Below are positions 31,824-39,786 of a stretch of DNA of 64,000 bases, piece by piece. A program made the translations under genes and the position numbers. Source of the stretch: Humidesulfovibrio mexicanus (lineage in GTDB: Bacteria; Desulfobacterota; Desulfovibrionia; Desulfovibrionales; Desulfovibrionaceae); assembly GCF_900188225.1 (NCBI RefSeq), contig NZ_FZOC01000002.1, positions 306,310 to 370,309 of the forward strand. The letters run 5' to 3'. The notes beneath the pieces were generated by a model that saw nothing but the letters and a program-made list of their open reading frames with translations, did not search any database and was not told where the DNA came from. Numbering within the stretch: position 1 is the first letter of the stretch; each line of letters opens with the position of its first letter.

Positions 31824-32591
31824 TCAGCCACGGCGCAGCAGGGCCACATATTCCTGGTTGCCCTTGGGGCCGAGCAAGGCGGAGGGGACCACGCCGCTGA
31901 CGCCGAGGCCGAGTTCCTGGCGGCAGAACGCCAGGACTGCATCCACGGCCTCCCGTCTGTCCGTCTCGCTGCGCACTACGCCCTTGTCCGTGCGCCCGGC
32001 CGGCAGCTCGAACTGGGGCTTGATGAGCACGGCCAGCTCGCAGCAGGGCTTCATGAGCGCCATGCAGCCGGGCAGAATGGCCGTGAGCGAGATGAAGGAC
32101 AGGTCGGCGGTGAGCACGTCGAAGAGTTCCGGAAAGGGCGATCCCGGACCTACGGGCGGCGGGGTGCGCAGGTTCATGCGTTCCACCACCACCACGCGGG
32201 GGTCGCTGCGGAGCTTCCAGTGCAACTGGCCGTAGCCGACATCGGCGGCGTAGACGCGCGCCGCGCCGTGCTGCAGCAGGCAGTCGGTGAATCCGCCGGT
32301 GGAGGCTCCGGCGTCCAGGCACACCTTGCCGGAAGGGTCGAAGCCGAGCGTTTCGATGGCGGTAAGCAGCTTGTAGCCGCCCCGGCTGGCGAAGCGGTCC
32401 TGCCCGCGCAACACGAACTCGGTATCCGCAGGAAGTTGCTGCCCGGGCGAGGCCACAGGCAGCTTTTCCCCGTTCTTGAGGTAGTGCGCGGCTCCGGCCA
32501 TGACAAGGCGCATGGCGGCGTCCTGGCTTTCGGCCAACCCCTGCTCGAACAGAAGCAGGTCGGCCCGCGCCTTGGGGGCCTTGGGGGCCAT
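31824..32591 (-). CDS. tlyA: TlyA-family rRNA 2'-O-methyltransferase/hemolysin
   Basis: The 255-residue protein has an N-terminal S4 RNA-binding domain (RADLLLFEQGLAESQDAAMR) and an FtsJ-like methyltransferase domain with DAGASTGGFTDCLLQ near residue 93. Family members methylate 16S and 23S rRNA. The start is 1 nt after the thrC stop, so the genes are probably coupled. Confidence 0.93.
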   Translation of the reverse strand: MAPKAPKARADLLLFEQGLAESQDAAMRLVMAGAAHYLKNGEKLPVASPGQQLPADTEFVLRGQDRFASRGGYKLLTAIETLGFDPSGKVCLDAGASTGGFTDCLLQHGAARVYAADVGYGQLHWKLRSDPRVVVVERMNLRTPPPVGPGSPFPELFDVLTADLSFISLTAILPGCMALMKPCCELAVLIKPQFELPAGRTDKGVVRSETDRREAVDAVLAFCRQELGLGVSGVVPSALLGPKGNQEYVALLRRG

Positions 32592-32592
32592 G

Positions 32593-34038
32593 CTATTTCC
32601 TGGCCAGCCCCAGGCGCTCCACCACGTTCTGCGCGGCCTTGGCCACGTAGTCCGGCGCGGCCAGGGCGTCCTTTTCGGCCTGGGTGATGACGAGCTTGGG
32701 CCTGTTGGCCAGTTCGGGGCGGGGCGTCACGCCGAATTCCGCCGGGAAGCTGTTCTCGAAGTACATGTCCTGGAAGCCGATGAACTTCAGGTGATGCGCC
32801 GTGGCGTCGAGCACGAGGGTCTCCTGGGCGCTGACAAGCCCCAGTTCCTTTGCGCGGCGGGCCCCGGCGAGGCATTCTCCGCCCTGGGTGCAGGCGATGT
32901 GCCCGTGCCGGTTGGCCTCAATCATGGAGTCCATGATCTGCTGCTCGGTGACCTGGACCACCTGGAAGGCGTTCTCGCCGCCAATGGCCTCGTAGCGCTC
33001 GGCGAAGTGCTTCACGCGGGGGAAGCTCACCGGGTTGCCGATCATTGCGGCCTGGGCCACGCTGGGGGTGACGGCCACGGGCTGGAACTGGCGGGAGCCA
33101 GCGTCGGCCGCGTAGTACCGATACACGGGATCGGCATGGTGCGACTGCACGCCGAACACGCGGGGCAAGGCGTCGATGACGCCCAGCTCATGCAGCTTGA
33201 GAAAGCCGCCCATGATGGCCGTGATGTTGCCCGCGTTGCCGATGGGCACGAACACGCACAGTCCGTCCATGTTCCAATCGTACCACTGGGCCACCTCGAA
33301 GGCGTAGGACTCCTGGCCAAGGATGCGCCAGGCGTTTTTGGAGTTGAGCAGGGCCACGCGGTAGTTGTCGGCGAGGAACTCCACCACCTTCATGCAGTCG
33401 TCGAACACGCCGGGCACCTCAAGCACCACCGCGCCGCTGCCAAGGGGCTGGGCCAGCTGCTGCGGCGTCACCTTTCCGGCGGGCAGAATGACGGCGCTCT
33501 TGACCGCGCCGCCCAGGTAGGAGGCGTACAGGGATGCCGCGGCGCTGGTGTCGCCGGTGCTGGCGCAAATGGCCAGCACGTCGGTCCAGCCCTTGCGGCG
33601 GATGAGCGACTTCAGGAAGCTGAAGGCGCAGGCCATGCCACGGTCCTTGAAGCTGGCGCTGGGGTTCTGGCCGTCGTTCTTGTACGCGGTCTTAAGGCCC
33701 AGTTCCTGGCGCAGGGCAGGGGGGGAGTCCACGATGGGCGTGTTGCCTTCGCCCAGGTAGAGAATGTCATCTTCTTCCAGCACCGGGGCCATCAGCTCGT
33801 AGAACCGAAACACGCCGCGCAGGGCGGGGTTCTTGCTGGCGGCGCGGGCGTCGAAAAGGGCGCGCCACTGTGCGCCGCTGGTCTTTTTGAGGGTGTCGAA
33901 GGTGGTGTCCGTCAGCAGGAACACGCCGCCGCAGGTGGGGCAGGTGTAGTGCAGTTCGTCGATGCCGAAGCGCGCGCCGCAGCCCAGACAGACGTATTCC
34001 ATGCGGCCGCGATAGGAAGGGAAGGTGTTGGCGGACAT
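32593..34038 (-). CDS. thrC: Threonine synthase
   Basis: The 481-residue PLP enzyme converts O-phosphohomoserine to threonine. An N-terminal zinc ribbon (CLGCG, then CPTCGG, residues about 17-37) precedes the fold-type II PLP domain. SASFKDRGM near 128 carries the PLP lysine, and FVPIGNAGNITA contributes the phosphate loop. Its length fits the zinc-ribbon subgroup. ATG at 34038. Confidence 0.95.
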   Translation of the reverse strand: MSANTFPSYRGRMEYVCLGCGARFGIDELHYTCPTCGGVFLLTDTTFDTLKKTSGAQWRALFDARAASKNPALRGVFRFYELMAPVLEEDDILYLGEGNTPIVDSPPALRQELGLKTAYKNDGQNPSASFKDRGMACAFSFLKSLIRRKGWTDVLAICASTGDTSAAASLYASYLGGAVKSAVILPAGKVTPQQLAQPLGSGAVVLEVPGVFDDCMKVVEFLADNYRVALLNSKNAWRILGQESYAFEVAQWYDWNMDGLCVFVPIGNAGNITAIMGGFLKLHELGVIDALPRVFGVQSHHADPVYRYYAADAGSRQFQPVAVTPSVAQAAMIGNPVSFPRVKHFAERYEAIGGENAFQVVQVTEQQIMDSMIEANRHGHIACTQGGECLAGARRAKELGLVSAQETLVLDATAHHLKFIGFQDMYFENSFPAEFGVTPRPELANRPKLVITQAEKDALAAPDYVAKAAQNVVERLGLARK

Positions 34039-34065
34039 GTATGCTCCTTGAATATGTGTGCCGCC

Positions 34066-34581
34066 TTACGCGGCCTGGCTGGTGAAACGGGCGACGCTCA
34101 TGACGATGATGACGGCGCCGACTGCGGCCTTGCCCACAAGGCCCAGGCTGCGGCCCCAGAAGGATCCCCAGGCCGCCTGCGCCGCCTGCGCGTGCGATTC
34201 CCGGCGCAGGCGCTCCACTGCGAAGCAGCCGAGCCACGCGCCGACGAGCGCCCCGGCGATGGCGCCCAGGCCCAGGCCAAAGGGCGCGCCTAGGATCGCC
34301 CCGGCTATGGAGCCCACGACGCCCCCGAAATTGCCAGCGCCGCTGGCGCCGCCGCGCTTGCCGCCTATTATCTGCGCCACGAACTCGATGCCCTCGCCCA
34401 GCAGGGCGAGCAGGCTCATCATGCCCACGAAGGACCAGGTGATGCGGCCTTCCGGACCGAAAGCGGCCAGCAGGGCCAGCACGCCGAGCATGAGCCAGTT
34501 GCCCGGCAGGGACAGCAAATTGAGCCAGAGCAGAGCGAAGAGGACCAGCCCCAGGGCCAGTCCGGCCACGGCGTCCAGCAT
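34066..34581 (-). CDS. DUF456-family small membrane protein
   Basis: The 171-residue protein has two N-terminal membrane helices (VAGLALGLVLFALLWLNLLS, then NWLMLGVLALLAAFG), a Gly/Ala-rich glycine-zipper region (GGVVGSIAGAILGAPFGLG) and a C-terminal helix, matching the DUF456 family. The ATG at 34581 follows the paaK-like stop by 4 nt. Function is unknown. Confidence 0.8.
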   Translation of the reverse strand: MLDAVAGLALGLVLFALLWLNLLSLPGNWLMLGVLALLAAFGPEGRITWSFVGMMSLLALLGEGIEFVAQIIGGKRGGASGAGNFGGVVGSIAGAILGAPFGLGLGAIAGALVGAWLGCFAVERLRRESHAQAAQAAWGSFWGRSLGLVGKAAVGAVIIVMSVARFTSQAA

Positions 34582-34585
34582 CGGC

Positions 34586-35881
34586 CTACTGCTTGGCGCG
34601 AAGGTCCACCACGCGCACGGCCTTGCCCTCGCCCTTGGGGATGGAGTCGTGCTGCACCAACTCCACGCGCGGGGTGACAAGGATCTCGTCGCGCAGGCGC
34701 GCGGCGATTTTCTTCTGCAAGCCGGTGAGCGCGCGCATGTCCTCCACGAAGAATTCGTCCTTGATCTCGACCTTTACGCGCAGTTGGTCCATCTCGCCCT
34801 CCTTGAAGAGCTCGATGAGGTAGTTCTGCGCCACCTCGGGCATACTCATGAGCGCCTGCTCGATCTGCATGGGGTAGATGTTGCACCCCTTGATGATGAG
34901 CATGTCGTCGGCGCGGCCGGTAATGCGGTCGATACGGCGGTGGGTGCGGCCGCAGGCGCACGCGCCGGGTATGAAGCGGGTGAGGTCGCGGGTGCGGTAG
35001 CGCAGAATGGGCATTCCATCGCGGCAAAGCGTGGTCATGACCAGCTCGCCCATTTCGCCTTCGGCTGCGGGTTCGCCGGTCTCGGGGTTGATGATCTCCG
35101 CGATGTAGGCGTCCTCCCACACGTGCATTCCGGCCTGCTTCTCGCACTCGAAGGCCACGCCGGGTCCGTTCATCTCGGTCATGCCGTAGGAGTTGAAGGC
35201 CTTGAGCCCCAGCAGGTCCTGAATGCGCTGGCGGGCCTCCTCGGTGTGCGGCTCCGCGCCGATGAGCGCGATGCGCCAGTTGAGGCTCCGCGGGTCGACG
35301 CCTTCTTCCTTGAGGAAGCTGGCGAAGTGCAGCGCGTAGGAAGGGATGATGTGCACGCCGCTGACGTGGAAGTCGCGCAGGAGCTTGAGCTGCCGCTTGG
35401 AGTTGCCCGCGCCGGCCGGAACGGTCAACAGCCCCAGGCGTTCCGCTCCGTAGTGGATGCCAAGCCCGCCCGTGAACAGGCCGTAGCCGCTCATGTTCTG
35501 GAACACGTCGCCTTTCCTCAGGCCCACGGCGTACATGCAGCGCGCCACCAGGCCCGCCCAGGAATCCAGGTCGTTTTGGGTGTAGAAGATGGCCGTGGGC
35601 GTGCCTGTGGTGCCGCTTGAGGCGTGCAGACGCACATAGTGGTCCATGGGCTGGCAGAGGAGCCCATAGGGATAGTTGGCGCGCAGGTCGTCCTTGGTGG
35701 TGAAGGGCAGCTTGCGGATGTCGGCAGGCGAGTTGAAATCGTCCGGGGTGAGGCCCAGCGCGCCCAGGCGGCCGGAATAGAACGGGGAGCGCAGGCAGGT
35801 GGCGATGGTGCGTTTCAGGCGTTCGGTCTGCAACTTCTCAAGCGATTCGCGGGCCAGGCCCTCTGCGGCTTCGTAGTACAT
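34586..35881 (-). CDS. Phenylacetate-CoA ligase family (PaaK-like) AMP-forming ligase
   Basis: The 431-residue ANL-superfamily enzyme activates an aryl or other carboxylic acid to its CoA thioester. The phosphate-binding loop is SSGTTGTPT near residue 87; YGMTEMNGPG and RTRDLTRF are the later core motifs, and CACGRTHRRI near 325 is characteristic of PaaK. ATG at 35881 with a G-rich SD is preferred to an upstream TTG at 35938 that touches dnaB. Substrate may be an aryl acid from amino acid breakdown. Confidence 0.9.
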   Translation of the reverse strand: MYYEAAEGLARESLEKLQTERLKRTIATCLRSPFYSGRLGALGLTPDDFNSPADIRKLPFTTKDDLRANYPYGLLCQPMDHYVRLHASSGTTGTPTAIFYTQNDLDSWAGLVARCMYAVGLRKGDVFQNMSGYGLFTGGLGIHYGAERLGLLTVPAGAGNSKRQLKLLRDFHVSGVHIIPSYALHFASFLKEEGVDPRSLNWRIALIGAEPHTEEARQRIQDLLGLKAFNSYGMTEMNGPGVAFECEKQAGMHVWEDAYIAEIINPETGEPAAEGEMGELVMTTLCRDGMPILRYRTRDLTRFIPGACACGRTHRRIDRITGRADDMLIIKGCNIYPMQIEQALMSMPEVAQNYLIELFKEGEMDQLRVKVEIKDEFFVEDMRALTGLQKKIAARLRDEILVTPRVELVQHDSIPKGEGKAVRVVDLRAKQ

Positions 35882-35934
35882 CTCCCCCCCTGGTGAAGCG
35901 TTCGGTTTGGTCGAAACAAGGCGCGCTGCGCCGG

Positions 35935-37398
35935 TCAACTGGACGTGAAGTACTCCGAAGGGTACGCCATCGTGTTGAGATTTTCAAACCTGCTGTACTG
36001 CTTCTTGAAGAACAGCTCCACTTCTCCCACGGGTCCGTTTCGCTGCTTGCCGATGATGATTTCGGCCACCCCGGCCTTGGGGTTGCCTTCCTTCTTGTTG
36101 TAGACCTCGTCGCGGTAGATGAACATGATGACGTCGGCGTCCTGCTCGATTGCGCCGGATTCGCGCAGGTCCGAGAGCATGGGGCGCTTGTCGCCTCTCT
36201 CCTCGACCTTGCGGTTGAGCTGGGAGAGCGCGATGACCGGGATGTTCAGCTCCTTGGCCAGCGCCTTCAAATTGCGCGAAATGTCAGAAATTTCCTGCTC
36301 GCGGGAGTCGATGTCGCGGCTGGCGCGCATGAGCTGGAGATAGTCCACCACCACCAGGCCCAGGCCGTGCTCGCTTTTCAGCCTGCGGCAACGGGCGCGC
36401 AGCTCCATGGTGGACAGCGCGGCCGTGTCGTCAACGAATATGGGCGCGTTGGAGATGATGTTTGCCGCGTCGTAGAGCTTGGCCCAGTCCTGGTCGTCGA
36501 TGCTGCCGCGCCTGAGGTTGGTCTGGTCCACGCGGCCCTGGCAGCACAGCAGGCGCATCATGATCTGGTCCATGGACATTTCCAGCGAGAAAATGGCCGT
36601 GGGCACGGCGATTTCGCCCTTGGTAGCGGCGTTGAGCGCCAGGTTCAGGGCAAAGGCCGTCTTGCCCATGCTGGGGCGGGCCGCCACGATGATGAGGTCC
36701 GAGTTCTGGAGGCCCGCGGTCATCTCGTCGAGCTTTTCATAGCCCGTGGTGGTGCCGGTGACCAGCGCCTGCCGTCCCACGCGCTTCTCCAGCTCCTTGA
36801 AGACCCGGTCCACCAGCTCCTTGCCGGAATGCACCGTGGCCTTGCTGCGCACGTCGGAAATCTGGAAGATCGCCTGCTCGCTTTTGTCCAGCAAGCCTTC
36901 GATATCCTGGTTGTCGTAGCAGTTGCCGATGATGTCGCTGGCGGTCTCGATGAGGCGGCGCGCAACGGCCTTGTCCCGCACGATGCCCGCGTGGAAGAGC
37001 GCGTTGGCCGCGCTGACCGGGGAATTGGCCAATTCCGCCAGGTATACGGGCCCGCCGATGTCGTCCAGCACCTGGCTTTGCGTCAGGTATTCGGTGACCG
37101 TGATGAGGTCCACCGGCGCGTTTCGGGCGTAGAGGTCCTCGAAGGCCCTGAAGATGATGCGGTGCGCGGGGGAATAGAAGTCGTCGGAACGGACGACGTC
37201 CACCAGGGAATGGAACAGCGAGTTGCGCAGAAAAACCCCCCCGAGAACCGCCTGTTCGGCTTCAAGGTTCTGGGGGGGGATGTTGCGCGAAAGAGCGGCG
37301 GAGGCCCGTTCAAGGGCCTCTGCGCCGTCCTCCTGAGCATTGCCCTGGCGGTTACGCCTCGGGCTGCTGCTCGGGCTCTGCTTCCTGCTGCTGGCCAT
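35935..37398 (-). CDS. dnaB: Replicative DNA helicase DnaB
   Basis: The 487-residue hexameric helicase opens with a basic Ser/Arg/Gln tail, then the primase-binding N-domain (IPPQNLEAEQAVLGGVFL) and the RecA-like domain with Walker A ARPSMGKTAFAL near 245, Walker B VVVDYLQLM and ALSQLNRKVE. Its start lies 47 nt inside rplI in another frame with a poor SD, so expression likely depends on translation of rplI. Confidence 0.96.
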   Translation of the reverse strand: MASSRKQSPSSSPRRNRQGNAQEDGAEALERASAALSRNIPPQNLEAEQAVLGGVFLRNSLFHSLVDVVRSDDFYSPAHRIIFRAFEDLYARNAPVDLITVTEYLTQSQVLDDIGGPVYLAELANSPVSAANALFHAGIVRDKAVARRLIETASDIIGNCYDNQDIEGLLDKSEQAIFQISDVRSKATVHSGKELVDRVFKELEKRVGRQALVTGTTTGYEKLDEMTAGLQNSDLIIVAARPSMGKTAFALNLALNAATKGEIAVPTAIFSLEMSMDQIMMRLLCCQGRVDQTNLRRGSIDDQDWAKLYDAANIISNAPIFVDDTAALSTMELRARCRRLKSEHGLGLVVVDYLQLMRASRDIDSREQEISDISRNLKALAKELNIPVIALSQLNRKVEERGDKRPMLSDLRESGAIEQDADVIMFIYRDEVYNKKEGNPKAGVAEIIIGKQRNGPVGEVELFFKKQYSRFENLNTMAYPSEYFTSS

Positions 37399-37837
37399 GC
37401 TTGATCACGCTGATTTTGAGCGTGCCGGTGACGCCGGGGTGCAGTCGCACATCCACCTCGAAGTCGCCCAGGGCGCGGATGGCCTCGGGCAGCTCGATCT
37501 TGCGGCGGTCGATCTCGATGCCCTGCTCGGCCAGGGCGTCGGCCACGTTCTGGGCGGTGACGGAGCCGTACAGCTTGTCGCCTTCGCCCACACGGACGGT
37601 GATGACGATCTTGGCGGCGGCGATCTTCTCGGCCAGGGTGGAAGCCTCGGCGCGCAGCGAGTCGGCCTGTGCGGCCAGCTTTTTGCGCTCCAGTTCGAAC
37701 TGCTTCAGGTTGGCCTCGGAGGCCTGCATGGCAAGGCCCTGAGGGATCAGGTAGTTCCGTCCAAAGCCGGGCTTGACCGCGACGATGTCGCCCAGGCGCC
37801 CCAGGGTGTCCACGTCGGCGCGCAGTATGAGTTTCAT
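37352..37837 (-). CDS. rplI: 50S ribosomal protein L9
   Basis: The 161-residue protein has the L9 N-domain (MKLILRADVDTLGRLGDIVA, GFGRNYLIPQGLA), the long linker helix and the C-domain (GVTGTLKISVI), with an added Gln/Glu-rich tail. ATG at 37837 is preferred over ATG at 37843 because AGGAGG would be only 1 nt from the latter. Standard rpsF-rpsR-rplI-dnaB order. Confidence 0.97.
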   Translation of the reverse strand: MKLILRADVDTLGRLGDIVAVKPGFGRNYLIPQGLAMQASEANLKQFELERKKLAAQADSLRAEASTLAEKIAAAKIVITVRVGEGDKLYGSVTAQNVADALAEQGIEIDRRKIELPEAIRALGDFEVDVRLHPGVTGTLKISVIKHGQQQEAEPEQQPEA

Positions 37838-37848
37838 GGTCATGCCTC

Positions 37849-38109
37849 CTAGACGGTCTTCTTCTTGACGTCCGTGCTGTGCACGGTGGTGTAGAACAGC
37901 AAAGCCATCTGCCGGGCGCGCTTGATCTCAGTGGTGAGCTTGCGCTGGTGCTTGGCGCAGGTGCCGGTGATGCGGCGGGCGATGATCTTGCCCCGCTCGG
38001 TGATGTAGTCACGCAGGATGTCCGGGCGCTTGTAGTCCAGCGGCAGATTCTTGTCGGCGCAGAAGCGGCAGAACTTGCGCTTCGGGGTGAACTTTTTGCG
38101 GAACGCCAT
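37849..38109 (-). CDS. rpsR: 30S ribosomal protein S18
   Basis: The 86-residue protein carries [10 protein letters not shown] near residue 11 and the conserved core [18 protein letters not shown], followed by [11 protein letters not shown]. It lies between rpsF and rplI, 3 nt from rpsF. It is the cysteine-containing, zinc-binding S18 form. Confidence 0.97.
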   Translation of the reverse strand: MAFRKKFTPKRKFCRFCADKNLPLDYKRPDILRDYITERGKIIARRITGTCAKHQRKLTTEIKRARQMALLFYTTVHSTDVKKKTV

Positions 38110-38112
38110 GGT

Positions 38113-38433
38113 CTAGGCCTCCTCTGTGCTGGGCGCCTCGGGCGCCTCGTCAAGACGGACGGTGACGAACTTGAACAGGCCGTCGGTGATGCGGATGTTG
38201 CGCTCCAGTTCCGCCACGGCGGCGCCGGGAGCGGTGTAGTCCAGGCGCACGTAATGTCCGCGGGTAAGCTTGCGCACGGGGTAGGCCAGGGTGCGCACGC
38301 CCCAGTCGTCGACGAGGCCGATCTTGCCTCCGTCGCGCTCGATGACGCCGGAAAGGTTGCCCAGGATCTCCTTGCGGTTCTCCTCGGTCAGCTCCGGACT
38401 CATGAGCACAAGAGTCTCGTAGTGATTCAGCAT
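38113..38433 (-). CDS. rpsF: 30S ribosomal protein S6
   Basis: The 106-residue protein begins LNHYETLVLMSPELTEE and has the GHYVRLDY beta strand typical of S6, with a short acidic tail. ATG at 38433 with AAAGGAGC upstream. It is the first gene of rpsF-rpsR-rplI-dnaB, behind its own TTGACA promoter. Confidence 0.97.
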   Translation of the reverse strand: MLNHYETLVLMSPELTEENRKEILGNLSGVIERDGGKIGLVDDWGVRTLAYPVRKLTRGHYVRLDYTAPGAAVAELERNIRITDGLFKFVTVRLDEAPEAPSTEEA

Positions 38434-38493
38434 GTGGTGCTCCTTTTGGTCTTTGGCCCTTCCCGCACGGGGGAAGAGCAAGGTAGAGGGGTG

Positions 38494-38522
38494 CTCTTAC
38501 GCCAGGCTCCTGCTTCTGTCAA
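38494..38522 (-). promoter_or_regulatory. Sigma-70 promoter of the rpsF operon
   Basis: A perfect -35 TTGACA (38517-38522, minus sense) and TAAGAG (38494-38499) are 17 nt apart, about 60 nt upstream of the rpsF ATG. Confidence 0.6.
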
Positions 38523-38581
38523 GCCTTGCCGGGCCTGTCCTGGTCATCGGCCGTCTCACGGACGCGCCGCTCCGGAGCCGC

Positions 38582-38674
38582 TCAGCCCCGAAGCCCGAGG
38601 CTTGGCGGCACGAGCCGGAACGCCGCATAACCGGCGATGGCCACCACAAACACCAGCAGGATCGTGGTCAGCAT
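38582..38674 (-). CDS. 30-residue single-helix membrane peptide
   Basis: MLTTILLVFVVAIAGYAAFR is one hydrophobic helix, followed by LVPPSLGLRG and TGA. The ATG stands 3 nt after the UAG of the preceding candidate selenoprotein frame, with AAGGTG about 9 nt upstream, which suggests translational coupling. No family is recognised. The layout (helix, then FRLVP) echoes the SRLIP of its neighbour, so the two may be partners or distant duplicates. Confidence 0.5.
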   Translation of the reverse strand: MLTTILLVFVVAIAGYAAFRLVPPSLGLRG

Positions 38675-38677
38675 GGG

Positions 38678-38833
38678 CTATTGCACCTTGTCCTCGGGCC
38701 GTTTCTTGTTTGCATCCTTGGGCGGCGTCCAGCCGCACTGCTTCTTGGGGCCTCAGCCCACGCCGGGGATGAGCCGGGAAAGCACCACCCAGCCCACAAC
38801 GATGGCCACGAGAATCCAGATGTTGGCGTCCAT
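38678..38833 (-). CDS. Candidate 51-residue membrane selenoprotein (in-frame UGA at codon 27)
   Basis: The start has an excellent ribosome binding site, AAGGAGG-CCCC-ATG, 24 nt after purC. Residues 4-20 form one membrane helix (NIWILVAIVVGWVVLSR) followed by LIPGVG. Codon 27 is TGA (38753-38755). The same frame then runs 24 codons with genome-like GC-rich third positions, GPKKQCGWTPPKDANKKR onward, to TAG at 38678, 3 nt before the next ORF. A hairpin 16 nt after the TGA fits a bacterial SECIS. Read as Sec it is a small anchored protein with U27 and Cys33. The alternative is a 26-residue peptide or a nonsense-mutated Cys codon. Confidence 0.55.
38722..38736 (-). promoter_or_regulatory. Candidate bacterial SECIS hairpin
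   Basis: In the mRNA, GCGGC-UGGAC-GCCGC forms a perfect 5-bp stem with a 5-nt loop whose second base is G. The stem begins 16 nt after the UGA and the loop 21 nt after it, within the usual bacterial spacing (about 16-37 nt to the apical loop). Confidence 0.5.
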
Positions 38834-38857
38834 GGGGCCTCCTTGCGGTGCGCCGCG

Positions 38858-39766
38858 CTACACGGCCAGCTCGCGCCCGGTGAGCAGGCGGAAGGCTTCC
38901 AGGTACTTGGCGCGGGTCTGGTCGATGATGGATTGCGGGATCTTGGGCGCTGGGGGGCGCTTGTCGAACTTGATCTCCTCCAGCCAGTCGCGCAGGAACT
39001 GCTTGTCGAAGCTCTGTTGGCCCCGGCCGGGGGCGTAGTCGCTCATGGGCCAGAAGCGCGAGGAGTCCGGGGTCAGCACCTCGTCGATGAGGATGAGCTT
39101 CTCCTGGCCGCCGTTCTGTACGGTACCGAATTCGAACTTGGTGTCCGCGATGATGATGCCGCGCTTTTCGGCGTAGTCCCGGGCTTTGGAATAGATGCCC
39201 AGGGCCAGCTCCTGTGCCGTGTTGGCAAGAAGCGGCCCGGTGATGCGCATGGCCTCTTCCACGGAGATGTTTTCGTCGTGCGCGCCCAGTTCCGCCTTGG
39301 TGGAGGGGGTGAACAGCGGCTTTTCGAGCTTGTCGCTTTCGCGCAGCCCCTTGGGCAGGGCGTGTCCGCACACGCTGCCGCTTTTGAGGTAGTCTTTCCA
39401 GCCTGAGCCGGTGATGTAGCCGCGCACGATGCACTCTATGGCCAGCGGTTTGGCGCGCCTGACAAGCACGCTGCGGCCTTCCAGCATGGAGGCGTGCGGG
39501 GCGAGAACCTTGGGGAAGTCGCGTACATCGGTGGCAAGCAGATGATTTTCCACCAGGTCCTTGAACATGTCCATCCAGAACAGGGTGATCTGGTTGAGCA
39601 CAACGCCCTTGTGTGGGATGGGGTCGTCCATGATCACGTCGAAGGCGGAGATGCGGTCCGTGGTGACGATGAGCAGGCTGTCCGGCCCGGCCTCGTAGAT
39701 GTCGCGCACCTTGCCGCGGGAGAGGAGGGGCAGTTCCGTGATGTCGGTGGTGATGACGCTTTCCAT
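38858..39766 (-). CDS. purC: Phosphoribosylaminoimidazole-succinocarboxamide synthase
   Basis: The 302-residue purine enzyme ligates aspartate to CAIR using ATP. GKVRDIYEAG near residue 18, ECIVRGYITGSGWKDY near 113 and IIIADTKFEFG near 195 are SAICAR synthase signatures. The length matches the roughly 300-residue subgroup. ATG at 39766 with GGAG 7 nt upstream, 20 nt after hisD on the same strand. Confidence 0.96.
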   Translation of the reverse strand: MESVITTDITELPLLSRGKVRDIYEAGPDSLLIVTTDRISAFDVIMDDPIPHKGVVLNQITLFWMDMFKDLVENHLLATDVRDFPKVLAPHASMLEGRSVLVRRAKPLAIECIVRGYITGSGWKDYLKSGSVCGHALPKGLRESDKLEKPLFTPSTKAELGAHDENISVEEAMRITGPLLANTAQELALGIYSKARDYAEKRGIIIADTKFEFGTVQNGGQEKLILIDEVLTPDSSRFWPMSDYAPGRGQQSFDKQFLRDWLEEIKFDKRPPAPKIPQSIIDQTRAKYLEAFRLLTGRELAV

Positions 39767-39786
39767 TTGGGTCTCCGTGGTTGTGT

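Noticed and set aside
38522-38584. UGA read-through extension of the 30-residue peptide (frame continues 20 codons after its TGA)
   Set aside because: The tail has no Cys, the only hairpin is a weak 4-bp stem, and the tail's own stop overlaps the rpsF -35 TTGACA, so normal termination is more likely.
38753-38755. The TGA as a simple stop ending a 26-residue peptide, or a sequencing error in a Cys codon
   Set aside because: Kept as the main alternative but not preferred, because coding signal, neighbour spacing and a correctly placed hairpin continue past it. Read data would settle the error option.
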